Below, piece after piece: positions 1 through 9,448 of a stretch of DNA of 64,000 bases. A program made the position numbers and the translations under genes. This stretch comes from Petasospora fabianii (Eukaryota; Ascomycota; Saccharomycetes; Phaffomycetales; Wickerhamomycetaceae). The DNA lies in assembly GCA_022641835.1 (NCBI GenBank), contig CP048718.1, forward strand, positions 868,001-932,000, read 5' to 3'. Each line of letters opens with the position of its first letter. The stretch's first letter is position 1. The notes beneath the pieces were generated by a model. The model was not told the DNA's origin. It ran no database searches and saw only the letters and a list, made by a program, of their open reading frames with translations.

Positions 1-423
1 AGCGATGATAAGACTGATAAGCTTGATGACCGAGTTCACTGGATGCTACCAACAAAAGGATTAGCGGTTTTCCCGGCCTACTTCGGTCTTATCACGAACA
101 TTTGAAAGATTTAAGTTCACCAGTTGTCCCGGTTTGAATAACCTGTCCTAGTAATAAGACCCCGCTGTACACGTTTTCAGATCTACGGATGGAGGACCGA
201 GGCCCTCGAAGCCGTAAGGTACAAGGTTTTTTTACGAGTCACGTGATATTACATGTGACTAAAACATGGAGTAATGGCATGTGATAGTCACGTGACTATA
301 TGAACACCCGGACATCACAAGAAAACGGAAACAAGCAGAACACGCTGTACTTCACCAGATCAAACCCTCGTCATAGACACGTCTCGTTCCTATTTAGCTC
401 TCTTCCCCAGTCCTTCTCATCCC
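1..423. other. Intergenic, upstream of GAB1
   Basis: No gene is visible in this left edge. The right half is the GAB1 promoter and carries two CACGTG octamers, annotated separately. Confidence 0.6.
239..295. promoter_or_regulatory. Pair of TCACGTGA (Cbf1/Pho4-type) sites
   Basis: Two identical TCACGTGA octamers lie at 239-246 and 288-295, 49 bp apart. The second sits in the perfect 10-bp palindrome GTCACGTGAC. In yeasts CACGTG is bound by bHLH factors such as Cbf1 or Pho4. They lie about 130-185 bp upstream of the GAB1 start, a normal promoter distance. Which factor binds is inference. Confidence 0.5.
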
Positions 424-1590
424 ATGAACACATACGAGGCTGCCACTGTGGCAGTAGCCTTTACCTTGCGAACTGCGCCATTTGTTGCCCTTCCACAACT
501 AACAACCTCTCTCCAAGGAGCCGTTGAGTTCTCCACACTCATCTCATCATGGCGTGCCCTACAAGAAGCGATATTCCTTTATGAAAACGGGATGAACGTT
601 TACGATGGTGGTGTGGTACATCATCCACCTTTGCTGGTGCTCGCAATGGATATCCTGAGTCCCGCATACGCCCTGCTATACCCATTACTCGACGCGTACG
701 TAACATACACACTCATACTCCTCGCAAAGAAACTCAAGATCGGAATCAAGCCATGGATCATTGGATTGGCATTTGCTGCTAACCCAATCAGTGTACTGGC
801 TAACAACGGCCTGTCAACTATGAACATTACAAATGCTGTAATCATCACTGGATTGTACCAAGCTGTCAATGCTAATGCTGTGTTGTCTGCATTCATGATC
901 GCAATTGCTGGATATTTGAGTTATACGCCGATCTTCTTGGCGTTGCCACTGTGTAAAGTTGTCTCTGAAAGAGGTGGAAGTATGGCTGTCTACTGTGCGT
1001 CATTGGTTGCCACCCTTATCACTCTGTTTGGTTTGAGTTATCAAGTCACTGGTGATTGGAAGTTCCTTAATGCCACATATGGTACCATCATCACTTTTAG
1101 CAAAATTGCACCAAATTTGGGACTTTGGTGGTATTTCTTCACAGAGATGTTCTCCTTCTTTATCCCATTCTACACACTAGTGTTCAACTTATTCAACATT
1201 GCATTTATCGCACCATTGACCATCAACACGGAAGGTGTCATTGCATTTATCATGTCCCTTGGTTGTCTCAACTTTGGTAAGCCATACCCTGAGCTTACTG
1301 ACCTCCCGTTGTATCTTTCATTCCTGCTTTTGCTTCAACCATACTTCAAGTATTTGGGATACCCATTGATTTACGTGCTATTGTTTGTGCACTCCATCAT
1401 CCTCTCTCCAATCTTTTACCATCTTTGGATTGATCTAGGTTCTGGTAATGCCAACTTCTTCTACGCTATCACTTTGGTTTACTCATTAGGTGTTGCTGCT
1501 ACAGTCTCTGACTTCTTATGGGCTTATTTCCAAAAGGCATACTATGATGAGCATCCAGAACATGCTGGAAAGAAACTTTCCCAGTTTTGA
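424..1590 (+). CDS. GAB1: GPI transamidase subunit GAB1 (PIG-U)
   Basis: This is a subunit of the ER-membrane GPI transamidase, which replaces the C-terminal signal of proteins with a preassembled GPI anchor. The 388-residue product has the PIG-U hallmarks: an N-terminal TLRTAPF segment, ELSTL-like FSTLISSWRALQE, then YDGGVVHHPPLLL-type sequence near residues 60-75, followed by about eight hydrophobic segments. S. cerevisiae Gab1 is of similar length (394). The ATG at 424 begins the conserved N-terminus, so the start is well supported. The ORF is unbroken and has no visible intron. Two CACGTG sites lie in its promoter. Confidence 0.9.
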   Translation: MNTYEAATVAVAFTLRTAPFVALPQLTTSLQGAVEFSTLISSWRALQEAIFLYENGMNVYDGGVVHHPPLLVLAMDILSPAYALLYPLLDAYVTYTLILLAKKLKIGIKPWIIGLAFAANPISVLANNGLSTMNITNAVIITGLYQAVNANAVLSAFMIAIAGYLSYTPIFLALPLCKVVSERGGSMAVYCASLVATLITLFGLSYQVTGDWKFLNATYGTIITFSKIAPNLGLWWYFFTEMFSFFIPFYTLVFNLFNIAFIAPLTINTEGVIAFIMSLGCLNFGKPYPELTDLPLYLSFLLLLQPYFKYLGYPLIYVLLFVHSIILSPIFYHLWIDLGSGNANFFYAITLVYSLGVAATVSDFLWAYFQKAYYDEHPEHAGKKLSQF

Positions 1591-2166
1591 TAAGGTTAAA
1601 AAGGACTTAATCTGCATATCACTATCGTCATCGTACTTTCGTAGATCTGATGACTCTTTACATCGTTTCCACAGACTTAGGTCTTTAGTTCAAGAGGTTG
1701 CAACTACCTCAAATAAATAAAGGACCATGGATCGGAAGATTTCTGACCCTATTCAACCCAATAAGGTGTCATGTAGGCAATAATAAAGGACTGGTTACTA
1801 ATTGATGCTAATGCCATCTTTACTTCAAGACATGGAAAGTTTTCAGGAGGCACTGTATAAGCCTTGCCCCCCCCCCCACTATAAGATGCAATCATGAGCC
1901 GTGTTTGAAGAGGTTGAGCTAACAGCGGTGCCCATCATAGCAGCTAAAAGCAGAAAAGAGCGCACGGTGACCAAGAGTTTCAGAAAGCAAAGTGGTAGGA
2001 AGTGACATACCGGCATGGACGACATTGTCAGCGACACAGATTTAGTACAATGTGTCTTCCCCAGACTGATGCATATCCAATAGAGCCCACAAACCCCACA
2101 CTCGGCGTCTGAGTGCTACAAAATCTCTTCAGCTGTGCTTCAAGAGACACATAATGACTCGGGCGA

Positions 2167-2226
2167 CTCCCCGAGGATAATCCGGGGAGGCAGGGTCTTT
2201 GGAACCAAATCCCGGAAAATTCCCCG
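2167..2226. promoter_or_regulatory. Two CCG/CGG inverted motifs, candidate Zn-cluster binding sites
   Basis: CTCCCCG (2167-2173) and CGGGGAG (2183-2189) form a 7-bp inverted repeat with a 9-bp spacer, an everted CCG/CGG pair. CGG (2213-2215) and CCG (2224-2226) form a second, inward-facing pair with an 8-bp spacer. Zn2Cys6 dimers bind CGG half-sites in such arrangements. They lie about 550-600 bp upstream of a Zn2Cys6 gene, so autoregulation is possible but unproven. Confidence 0.3.
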
Positions 2227-2574
2227 ATTCTTGACTTTGAGTCCTTTATTTGGTTGAATCCTTACTGTGTAGCCTTGAACTGGGCTATGGCTAGCAACAG
2301 CTGATTATCTTCCCCTGCTATTGCGCCATTTATATTGTAGTTGAGTCGTTTAGACTCCGGGGTACGGTCTTTGGAGGCAGAGATGTTAACACCGATTTAT
2401 TGGTTGCTCTTTCATATTATGTGTTCCTTTTCAGCTTTAGATAACAAACTAACCACTACTGAGTGATAAAACACCTCATAAACAGACCAAACCCTCTGTA
2501 AAGACTCACAAAAGAGACATTAATGTGTAAAAGATATAATCATTATGTTGGCCCAACCACCTAACGAAAAGTTT

Positions 2575-2583
2575 CGCGAACTC
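2575..2583 (-). promoter_or_regulatory. GAGTTCGCG promoter element (Zn-cluster gene)
   Basis: It reads CGCGAACTC on + and is 190 bp upstream of the ATG at 2773. The longer string TTTCGCGAACTC is identical to the copy upstream of RPT2. The binding factor is unknown; RSC3/RSC30-like CGCG-binding proteins are one possibility. Confidence 0.45.
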
Positions 2584-2772
2584 GTTTGATGAAACCCCAA
2601 AAAACCTCGGGGTTTGAAAATAGTGATAACCATACTCTTGGACACTTACACCATTGTCCTCATCTACTAGGTCATAGCCACACGGGCCTTTTGCTTTACA
2701 ATTTTTCATCTTCATCTCTCTTAACTCATTATCTCCAGCTGCCCAATACACCACCCAAAAAAAGCGGCATCC

Positions 2773-5028
2773 ATGGACCAATCTCCATCAGAATCAACAA
2801 CAGAACACACTTCGGCCTCTCGGAGCACAGGTAAACACGTCTCTCGTGCCTGTCTCCAATGCCGTTCCCGTCACCTCAAATGTGATGGTAACTTGCCAAA
2901 GTGCAACAGATGTACCAAGGGTGGTAAAGAGTGCTCCTATGTTAAAAGCAATAGAGGAGGCTCAAGAAAGAAAGGTGTCAAGAAGTCGAATCAGACAACG
3001 TCAAGTATCGAGCCTGCTCCACATCCAGGTGATATTGAAATCTCTTCACTCCCATGTAGTAGTGGATCAGGTAAGGAACATGGATCTTGTCCTAATGGTC
3101 ATGATAAGTCTACTTGTGGATTCCTCAACGACGGCTCCCTTACACAACTTCCTTGCACATCGAAAGATAAGAGACATATAGATGATCCATCGGCAAGGAC
3201 GACAGTCGGTATAGAAAGAAATTCACATGCACAACCGGCTCAAAAGATCCTCACACAACAATTTAACGTCTCTACTATCGTGCATAACTACTACACCAAG
3301 TTTCACAAATCACACCCTGTGCTTCCGCCCTTATCTGAGATCAATGACTTTCTCACTCTTTCAGACAATCCAAAAGAGCTTCTTTCAGTGATGAAAGTTA
3401 TTGGAGATGGATACACGAGCTCTATTTATTCAAAAAACATCAATGCTGTGTTTGACATTGCCATCGAAATCTCTGACTACATCAACCACTCGACAAAGGA
3501 CGTTATCTCTTTACAAACACTCATTCTTCTCTCACTTTTATGTCACATCTCAGCCCTACACGATCTTAGTACCACTTTGAGAAAGCAAGCCATAGAACTC
3601 GCCATAAAACTCGATATCAACAACTTGGACATTGACACTTTTGCAGGTGAGGACATCAATGGCCATTATGTGAAGGGGTCTCAATCAAACACATCAAATT
3701 TGCCGACATTGGGACTTACACCGAATGGTTCCTCTTCGGATGAGGTCAACATCAACTTCTTCAACACCAAGAGAGTACGGGCTCTTTCGGAATTCACACT
3801 TAAGGAGTCAGCAAGACGCTCATTTTGGGAGCTGTTCTTCCTCGATATTATCATTGGGTGTGCAGATGGTAAGACTCTCTCCACGCTTGCTAGTGCTGAT
3901 TGCTTTGTCAAGTTCCCATCGACTCCTTCCAAGAAGGAATTTGATTATGAAACAAGATCTAGTACTTCGAAACTTGTTGATGAAGCTGTGAGACTCAATA
4001 ACTATATTTTCTCCAACATGAGTATAGGACAACAGTACATGAAGCTAACAGCTTCGTTGTCGAATTGGGAACTCAAGTTCTCAAATCCAGATTTTTACAA
4101 GATTCCTTATCTCGTTGATGAAAATGGTGTTGTCAATGAAGGAATTCATCAAGGTATCATCATGCTTAACTATGCTAAGATCTTCACCCATAGACCTCTT
4201 TCATTCTTGTGGAGATCAGATGTTCCAAGAAACCTGAAGTGTGTTGAGTTCTTGAGTGATCAGTTGAATAAAAACGATGATAACTGTCAGGACTTGCCGA
4301 ATCAGAAGGACATGATCAACTCGAGAAAGATCATCGAGACGAGAAAGACTATCGATGCTGCCAACTTGATTGCCAAGACTCTGATTGATACCAATCCAGT
4401 GGATATCTTGAAGAGAACACCATTGAGTGCCTGCTCGTTAGCCTTTGCCGGATTAGTCCACCTTTCTGCTTACTTATGGTCAACACAGATTATCAATAGC
4501 AAAGATCAGACTCAGAATCAACCAGCACCAGGTGATCTTAACATCTATGAGGAGTATATGAAACTTGAGCTTTCCGGTATTTATCAGATCTCTTCTCATT
4601 TCTATCTCAGTTCTAAGATTGCCAATTACTTAATGGAGACTGTCGCCAAGTTACTTCCAAATCTTCACAAGAAGATCTCAGCTAACTTCCAACAGTTTAC
4701 AGAAGACCAATTGCCAGCAAGCATTGCAAGATCTCCAACTTCCTTCGCTGTCCCTGTGGAGTCTACATCTTCAGCTTCCTCTGGCCGCGTCCAATCCCAC
4801 AACCCAATCTCCATGGACATGAGCTATAACATCCCTTCTGCTCATACCGGGTCCAGCACAGGTGATGGTGATGAACCAATGTCTCCACAGAGCGACACCG
4901 GTTGTGATTGGATCGATAAGAACAAGCTTGACTTTGACTTTACCAACTTCACCCTACCGGACATTGACCTCGATGCCCTCGGAGCCATCGATGATATGAT
5001 CAAAGGAGGTAATAGTCTCTTTAGATGA
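2773..5028 (+). CDS. Zn2Cys6 fungal transcription factor
   Basis: This is a nuclear DNA-binding regulator. Residues 27-54 form a complete binuclear zinc cluster (Cys 27, 30, 37, 44, 47, 54; spacing CX2CX6CX6CX2CX6C), ending in CSYVKSNRGG, a linker common in fungal Zn-cluster proteins. The middle region (about 160-600) resembles the fungal-specific regulatory homology domain, including ESARRSFWELFFLDIIIG. The C-terminus after about residue 690 is rich in Asp and Phe (LDFDFTNFTLPDIDLDAL) and looks like an acidic activation domain. The 751-residue ORF has no intron. The specific orthologue is not recognised, so its targets are unknown. The promoter carries CGG-type inverted motifs and a GAGTTCGCG element. 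Confidence 0.85.
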   Translation: MDQSPSESTTEHTSASRSTGKHVSRACLQCRSRHLKCDGNLPKCNRCTKGGKECSYVKSNRGGSRKKGVKKSNQTTSSIEPAPHPGDIEISSLPCSSGSGKEHGSCPNGHDKSTCGFLNDGSLTQLPCTSKDKRHIDDPSARTTVGIERNSHAQPAQKILTQQFNVSTIVHNYYTKFHKSHPVLPPLSEINDFLTLSDNPKELLSVMKVIGDGYTSSIYSKNINAVFDIAIEISDYINHSTKDVISLQTLILLSLLCHISALHDLSTTLRKQAIELAIKLDINNLDIDTFAGEDINGHYVKGSQSNTSNLPTLGLTPNGSSSDEVNINFFNTKRVRALSEFTLKESARRSFWELFFLDIIIGCADGKTLSTLASADCFVKFPSTPSKKEFDYETRSSTSKLVDEAVRLNNYIFSNMSIGQQYMKLTASLSNWELKFSNPDFYKIPYLVDENGVVNEGIHQGIIMLNYAKIFTHRPLSFLWRSDVPRNLKCVEFLSDQLNKNDDNCQDLPNQKDMINSRKIIETRKTIDAANLIAKTLIDTNPVDILKRTPLSACSLAFAGLVHLSAYLWSTQIINSKDQTQNQPAPGDLNIYEEYMKLELSGIYQISSHFYLSSKIANYLMETVAKLLPNLHKKISANFQQFTEDQLPASIARSPTSFAVPVESTSSASSGRVQSHNPISMDMSYNIPSAHTGSSTGDGDEPMSPQSDTGCDWIDKNKLDFDFTNFTLPDIDLDALGAIDDMIKGGNSLFR

Positions 5029-5137
5029 TTGTGATGACGATAACGATGCTTAATGATACGATATTTATACTGCTTTATTAGATTACTAGAAGTCCTGAAG
5101 CCGTAGATCCCCTCCATATATAGCCCATGGTTGAGGT

Positions 5138-5146
5138 GCTCATCGC
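5138..5146 (-). promoter_or_regulatory. PAC box upstream of unknown gene
   Basis: GCTCATCGC on + is GCGATGAGC on -, a perfect PAC element. PAC marks yeast ribosome-biogenesis and RNA polymerase I/III genes and is read by Dot6/Tod6. It lies 86 bp upstream of the ATG at 5232. The gene to the left ends at 5028 on the same strand, so the site belongs to the gene at 5232. Confidence 0.6.
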
Positions 5147-5231
5147 GACTTCATAAGCTCTAAAGAAAAGGACGCGTCTAACGTCATCTCAGCTCGACGA
5201 CGGCACATCCAAAGGGCCCTTTCAGCATTAG

Positions 5232-5843
5232 ATGCAAACACAGTCTATAGACCAGCTCAGTCACAGTCTTTCAATCGACATGTCCCCTTTAAAGGAGAAT
5301 CACCAGCGCCAGCATCAGCATCTTATGCCTCTGCGACATACAAGAACACATACCCAGCCCCGCCATGACTTCTCCGACTCAGACTCAGATGATGGCCAGT
5401 CTCAAGCGACGGGTGATCTCCTCGAGAAGATGGAACGACGTGTTCGTAATCGTGCTCGTGAGATGAAGCAGCCAATGTCCTCACCAGTACGACAGTTGAA
5501 GAAAGAGAGTCCCATTGCGTCGAGGACGCTTGGTGAGAAGTATACACTAAGGACGCGTGCTTACGTTCCCTTTGCTAAGAGAGAAAGAGATCAGAAGAGA
5601 GAACAGAGACAATTGCAACAGAGAGGTGGTAATGATGAAATGACCAAGTTCATGATGGAGCAGGACGAGAAGGAACAACGGGAAAGGCTACAGAAGGAGG
5701 CAGATGGTATTGCAATGGCATTAGATGAGATGAGTGAGATCTCGGAAGAGGAAGAGGATCCATATCAAAGAGAGCTCGAAGAGATGTTAAAACAGGAGGA
5801 GGAAGAATTAGATGCCCTTATTTCTGGGTTGTCTCTAGAGTGA
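5232..5843 (+). CDS. Unrecognised charged protein, candidate ribosome-biogenesis factor
   Basis: The 203-residue product has no fold or family that I recognise. The N-terminus is rich in His, Gln and Ser, with a DSDSDD acidic patch near residue 50. Residues about 60-145 are strongly basic and predicted helical (MERRVRNRAREMK, RERDQKREQRQ). The C-terminal 60 residues are acidic and helical (EISEEEEDPY, EEMLKQEEEELDAL). Such alternating basic and acidic coiled-coil character is common in nucleolar assembly factors. A perfect PAC box 86 bp upstream supports that class. The ATG at 5280 (MSPLKEN) is an alternative start. The role is inference; only the coding nature is fairly secure. Confidence 0.6.
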   Translation: MQTQSIDQLSHSLSIDMSPLKENHQRQHQHLMPLRHTRTHTQPRHDFSDSDSDDGQSQATGDLLEKMERRVRNRAREMKQPMSSPVRQLKKESPIASRTLGEKYTLRTRAYVPFAKRERDQKREQRQLQQRGGNDEMTKFMMEQDEKEQRERLQKEADGIAMALDEMSEISEEEEDPYQRELEEMLKQEEEELDALISGLSLE

Positions 5844-5931
5844 AGAATCCCCCAGTGCCTCCAGCTTATGACTGTTACGATTTGTTCTTATTAGATTCTA
5901 TGATGATGCATGATGTATGTACCGATACGTT

Positions 5932-8214
5932 TTACTTACCTGTAGCAGATGCCTCGGCAGCAGCAGCTTCCAGCTCGGCTTTAGCCCTGGCTTCCTTCTC
6001 CTTAATCTTTTGACTCTTCTTTCTCAACTGTTCAATGGCATTGGTCTTATCATGTCCGATAATGTTATCGTGACCAACACCCTTGACGATAAAGTCAGCC
6101 AAGTTTTGCAAACCACCAGTCAAGTAACTTCTTCTCAAGTCCTTCTTCACTTGCTGACTGAGTAGCTGGTTCAATTCCCATTTCTTCTTAGCAGTTTGGT
6201 TCTTATCAAGCTGCTTGTTCTCCTTCTTAAGTCTGTTCTTTTGAAGGAAAACATCAACACGTTCCTCATCATCACTCAAGTCAACACCAAGATCATCTGC
6301 AGCCTGTTTCATCCACGTATCCTCTTTACTTAAAGACTTCTTACTAATCTCACTATCAGCCAATTCACCAGCCAGGGTGGCCCTCTCTCTCAACTGTTGC
6401 AAGATATCTGCTTCAACGGGCAATCTCTGGACATCCTTAGTCCATTTCTTGGAAGCCTTACCTCTAAACTTACCCTTATCGTTAGCCAAAGCCTTACGTA
6501 AGTTTCTCAAAGGACCACTGGCCTCTTGTGGGGAGCAGATCATCACAGAGACACCTTCAGATCCACTTCTGGCAGTTCTACCAGATCTGTGGATGTAAAC
6601 ATCAGCACTTCTTGGTAAGTGATAATGAACAACATGCTGAATACCAGAGATATCAAGACCTCTAGCAGCAACATCAGAGGCAATGAGTACAGTGGACTTG
6701 TTGGCATGTGTGTTCTTTTGGGATGCCTCTTTGAAACGCTCAATACTCTTGAGACGTGCCTTTTGAATCATGTTAGAATGAATGGCAAATGTCTCAATCT
6801 TAAGGTTGTTAAGGAATGGAACAAGTCTCTTGACAGAGTCAATGGCGTTAGTGAATACTAGTGTCGTACCTGGATACATAAGGAGGAAATAATAGAGGAA
6901 CAAGTCTCTCTCAGCGGGGAGACACTCTACGAGGGTCTCAATGATATCCTCGGAAAGCTTACTGTTTGGGTTCAAGTCGATGAATTGTGGTTTGGACTTG
7001 AAGCGAAGTTTAGAGTTAAGCATCTCCATAACTTCCTTGTTATCATCATCATCGGTTCCCTTACCTTGCTTCGGCTTGTATCCTTTGAATGCAAGTTTGG
7101 AGAACAACTCCTTTGCAAACGTAGCGGAGAAGACTAAGGATTGCCATCTTCCCTTCTTGGTTCTGGCATTTGTAAGGATCTTAAGAATCTGTTCAAACTC
7201 ATCAAAGTGACCATCTTGTAAAAGTCTATCAGCTTCATCCAATACGAGAATCTCCAAATCACCAAATCTTGTAGCGAGCTCTGTGTTCTTTTGAATCAGT
7301 TCAAGGAATCTACCAGGAGTAGCAACAACAACCTGTCCTGAACCATCATATCTGAGTAGTCTCTCTTGTTTTTGGATGGAAAGACCACCTGTCAAAGTCA
7401 GGATAGAACTTTGTGTGAATGGGAAAAACTTTGAAATCTGGTTCAAATGGTCAACAACTTGGTGGGCCAATTCTCTTGTAGGTGTGAAGATGACACCAGC
7501 TGGTGACTTAGTGGATGGATCAGCAACAAGCTTTTCCAAGATTGGAATACCGTAAGCAAGTGTCTTACCGGAACCTGTTGATGCCTTACCAATAATATCC
7601 TCACCTTCGAGACAAAGTGGGATTGTTTGCTTTTGGATAGGTGTTGGTTTAGTGAATCCGAGTTTTGAGAGTCCTTGAAGAGTGTATGGGGAAAGGGTAA
7701 TATCTGACCATTCTGGGAGGTCAACATCATCTTCTGGAAGTTCAATATTGGCAAAGTTGAGACTTGTTGGGATACCATCTTTAAGAATCTTCTCTTGTTC
7801 TTCAATCTTCTTAGACTTTGCCTTCTTTGTCTTTTGCTTTGGTTCTTCTTTATCATCATCTGATGTAACCTTGTGATCGACATCACCATCTTTCATCTCC
7901 TCATCTTCATCTCCATCTTCTTCGTTGGCAATCTTGGACTCATCCTTAACGACAAATTGAGGCTTTCCATCAACATATTCAACACCAACACCTTCAATCT
8001 CCTCTAATCCATAAAACCCACCAAAATCATCTAAAGTATCTGGAATCTCGACAGATTTCCATTTTAACCCATCAGATTTTACAACAGTAGGAGCTTTAGT
8101 ACTCTTCTTAACTGTACTCTTCTTCTTCGTAGCCTTGACCGGCTTCTCCACACGACCTTTAAGTGCAGCTTTCTTGCGTGCCAGAACTTGTTTCTTCAAA
8201 CTATTGGAGACCAT
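5932..8214 (-). CDS. MAK5: DEAD-box RNA helicase MAK5
   Basis: This nucleolar ATP-dependent RNA helicase is needed for 60S ribosomal subunit assembly (DDX24 family). The N-terminus is Lys-rich, followed by WKSVEIPD and GGFYGLEEIEGV, the family-specific Mak5 block, and an acidic stretch. The helicase core shows the Q motif (GFTKPTPIQ), motif I ASTGSGKT near residue 214, Ia TPTRELA, motif II DEAD near 326, motif III SAT near 364 and motif VI HRSGRTAR near 544. The tail is Lys- and Glu-rich. At 760 residues the length is typical. It is divergent from BMT2, another 60S factor, and shares a 213-bp promoter with a PAC box. Confidence 0.93.
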   Translation of the reverse strand: MVSNSLKKQVLARKKAALKGRVEKPVKATKKKSTVKKSTKAPTVVKSDGLKWKSVEIPDTLDDFGGFYGLEEIEGVGVEYVDGKPQFVVKDESKIANEEDGDEDEEMKDGDVDHKVTSDDDKEEPKQKTKKAKSKKIEEQEKILKDGIPTSLNFANIELPEDDVDLPEWSDITLSPYTLQGLSKLGFTKPTPIQKQTIPLCLEGEDIIGKASTGSGKTLAYGIPILEKLVADPSTKSPAGVIFTPTRELAHQVVDHLNQISKFFPFTQSSILTLTGGLSIQKQERLLRYDGSGQVVVATPGRFLELIQKNTELATRFGDLEILVLDEADRLLQDGHFDEFEQILKILTNARTKKGRWQSLVFSATFAKELFSKLAFKGYKPKQGKGTDDDDNKEVMEMLNSKLRFKSKPQFIDLNPNSKLSEDIIETLVECLPAERDLFLYYFLLMYPGTTLVFTNAIDSVKRLVPFLNNLKIETFAIHSNMIQKARLKSIERFKEASQKNTHANKSTVLIASDVAARGLDISGIQHVVHYHLPRSADVYIHRSGRTARSGSEGVSVMICSPQEASGPLRNLRKALANDKGKFRGKASKKWTKDVQRLPVEADILQQLRERATLAGELADSEISKKSLSKEDTWMKQAADDLGVDLSDDEERVDVFLQKNRLKKENKQLDKNQTAKKKWELNQLLSQQVKKDLRRSYLTGGLQNLADFIVKGVGHDNIIGHDKTNAIEQLRKKSQKIKEKEARAKAELEAAAAEASATGK

Positions 8215-8317
8215 CGCTTTTAACTGTTCAACTGATTGTAAAGATCAAGTAAAGAGAGAAATAGAGAGAGACAAGTGTGTATGGAGAAGCGACTCCAAAT
8301 TTTTTTTTTTTTTAAAC

Positions 8318-8325
8318 CTCATCGC
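8318..8325 (-). promoter_or_regulatory. PAC box in the MAK5/BMT2 divergent promoter
   Basis: CTCATCGC on + is GCGATGAG on -. Just beside it an AAAT-T(n) run resembles the RRPE partner element. PAC and RRPE together mark the yeast ribosome-biogenesis regulon. The site lies between two divergent 60S-assembly genes, 104 bp from the MAK5 ATG and 103 bp from the BMT2 ATG, so it can serve both. Confidence 0.65.
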
Positions 8326-8427
8326 TTAGTCATCAACCTAATGATTTTTTTATAGTGTGAAAGACGTATAACTCTGTACAAGCAGTGGTTCTGATAGACG
8401 ATATAGTGTTGGAATTAGCATATAACC

Positions 8428-9357
8428 ATGGCCAAAGGGTCTAGTATGCTTAGGAGAAACCGATCCATTACGGGGAAAGTGTTCACGAAGCCCTCTATCA
8501 AGCCACAACATACACGAAAGATCATTAGGAGGTATCATCTACTCATTAACAAGAAGGATGTTATTTACAGGAAGCTGAGTACAATACATAACACTGTGAT
8601 CAACGATGAAAATATATCACAGTTCAATAAGGCACCAAGGGCCATGATTCCTCCTTCTGAACAAGAACTTTTGAGTGTTGCCAATGAGACGAGTATGGTG
8701 AAGTTATATGAGATTCTTCGAAAGATTGAGTATGAGATTGTGGAGAATGGTGGTTTGGCCAAGTATCAGATCGCTTCGTTAGATGGACAAGAGACTAAGA
8801 GAGGATCAGATTCATCTAAATGGTTATTTGATAACGTTCCTGAATTGAAAGAACATAAGGGACAATTAACTGCATTAGAGATTGGATGTTTGTCTACTAA
8901 GAATGTGATAAGGAAGTATGCAAAGACGACTGGTATTGATTTGAATTCTAATGAACCGGGTATCCTGAAGCAGGACTTTATGGAGAGACCAATTCCAAAA
9001 GACAATTCAGACAAGTTTAACTTAATATCGTGTTCATTAGTGCTTAACTTTGTACCTACACCAGAAGGTCGTGGAGCTATGTTGAGAAGATTCCAGGAGT
9101 TCTTACATAAAGACGATGGCATTTCAATGGTTTTCTTTGTTCTTCCATTAAGCTGTATCACTAATTCCAGATACATGGACAAAGACCACTTCATTAAGAT
9201 ATGTCAGGCTCTAGGTTTCTCAGTAACACATTATCATGAGGCTAACAAGTTGGTATACATGGTACTCAAATGGAATGGACAAACTTCCAAACGTAAATTT
9301 GCCAAGACAAAACTTCACGATGGTCCTTCGATGAATAACTTTAGCATAATCTTATGA
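8428..9357 (+). CDS. BMT2: 25S rRNA adenine-N1 methyltransferase BMT2
   Basis: This is an S-adenosylmethionine-dependent nucleolar enzyme; the S. cerevisiae orthologue makes m1A in 25S rRNA. The 309-residue protein starts with a basic region (MLRRNRSITGK), then the family block GGLAKYQIASLDGQ, a SAM-binding glycine region LEIGCLSTKN near residue 152, GIDLNS, DFMERPIP and SLVLNFVPTPEGRGAMLRR. The order and spacing match the Bmt2 family. The start ATG at 8428 is the first in frame. It is paired head-to-head with MAK5 over a PAC box, consistent with shared ribosome-biogenesis control. Confidence 0.9.
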   Translation: MAKGSSMLRRNRSITGKVFTKPSIKPQHTRKIIRRYHLLINKKDVIYRKLSTIHNTVINDENISQFNKAPRAMIPPSEQELLSVANETSMVKLYEILRKIEYEIVENGGLAKYQIASLDGQETKRGSDSSKWLFDNVPELKEHKGQLTALEIGCLSTKNVIRKYAKTTGIDLNSNEPGILKQDFMERPIPKDNSDKFNLISCSLVLNFVPTPEGRGAMLRRFQEFLHKDDGISMVFFVLPLSCITNSRYMDKDHFIKICQALGFSVTHYHEANKLVYMVLKWNGQTSKRKFAKTKLHDGPSMNNFSIIL

Positions 9358-9439
9358 ACTGTGATGACCATAGATAAGACAAAGAGATAAGAAAGAACTA
9401 ACTAAGTAGTATATATGGTAAGTGCCCCTACCAACTTTT

Positions 9440-9448
9440 CGCGAACTC
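9440..9448 (-). promoter_or_regulatory. GAGTTCGCG promoter element (RPT2)
   Basis: CGCGAACTC on +, 108 bp upstream of the RPT2 ATG. It is preceded by the same TTT as the copy at 2575 and followed by similarly A/C-rich sequence. Confidence 0.45.

Larger units (their letters stand above)
1591..2772. other. Long intergenic region upstream of the Zn-cluster gene
   Basis: No gene is seen in about 1.2 kb. It holds an 11-C run at 1867-1877, two CGG/CCG inverted motifs (2167-2189 and 2213-2226) and a GAGTTCGCG-type element (2575-2583). The length suggests an extended regulatory region for the regulator gene that follows. Confidence 0.5.

Noticed and set aside
5932-5940. Donor-like GGTAAGTAA at the MAK5 stop codon
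   Set aside because: The last codons happen to match a 5' splice site, but no TACTAAC branch or acceptor with a continuing frame is seen downstream.
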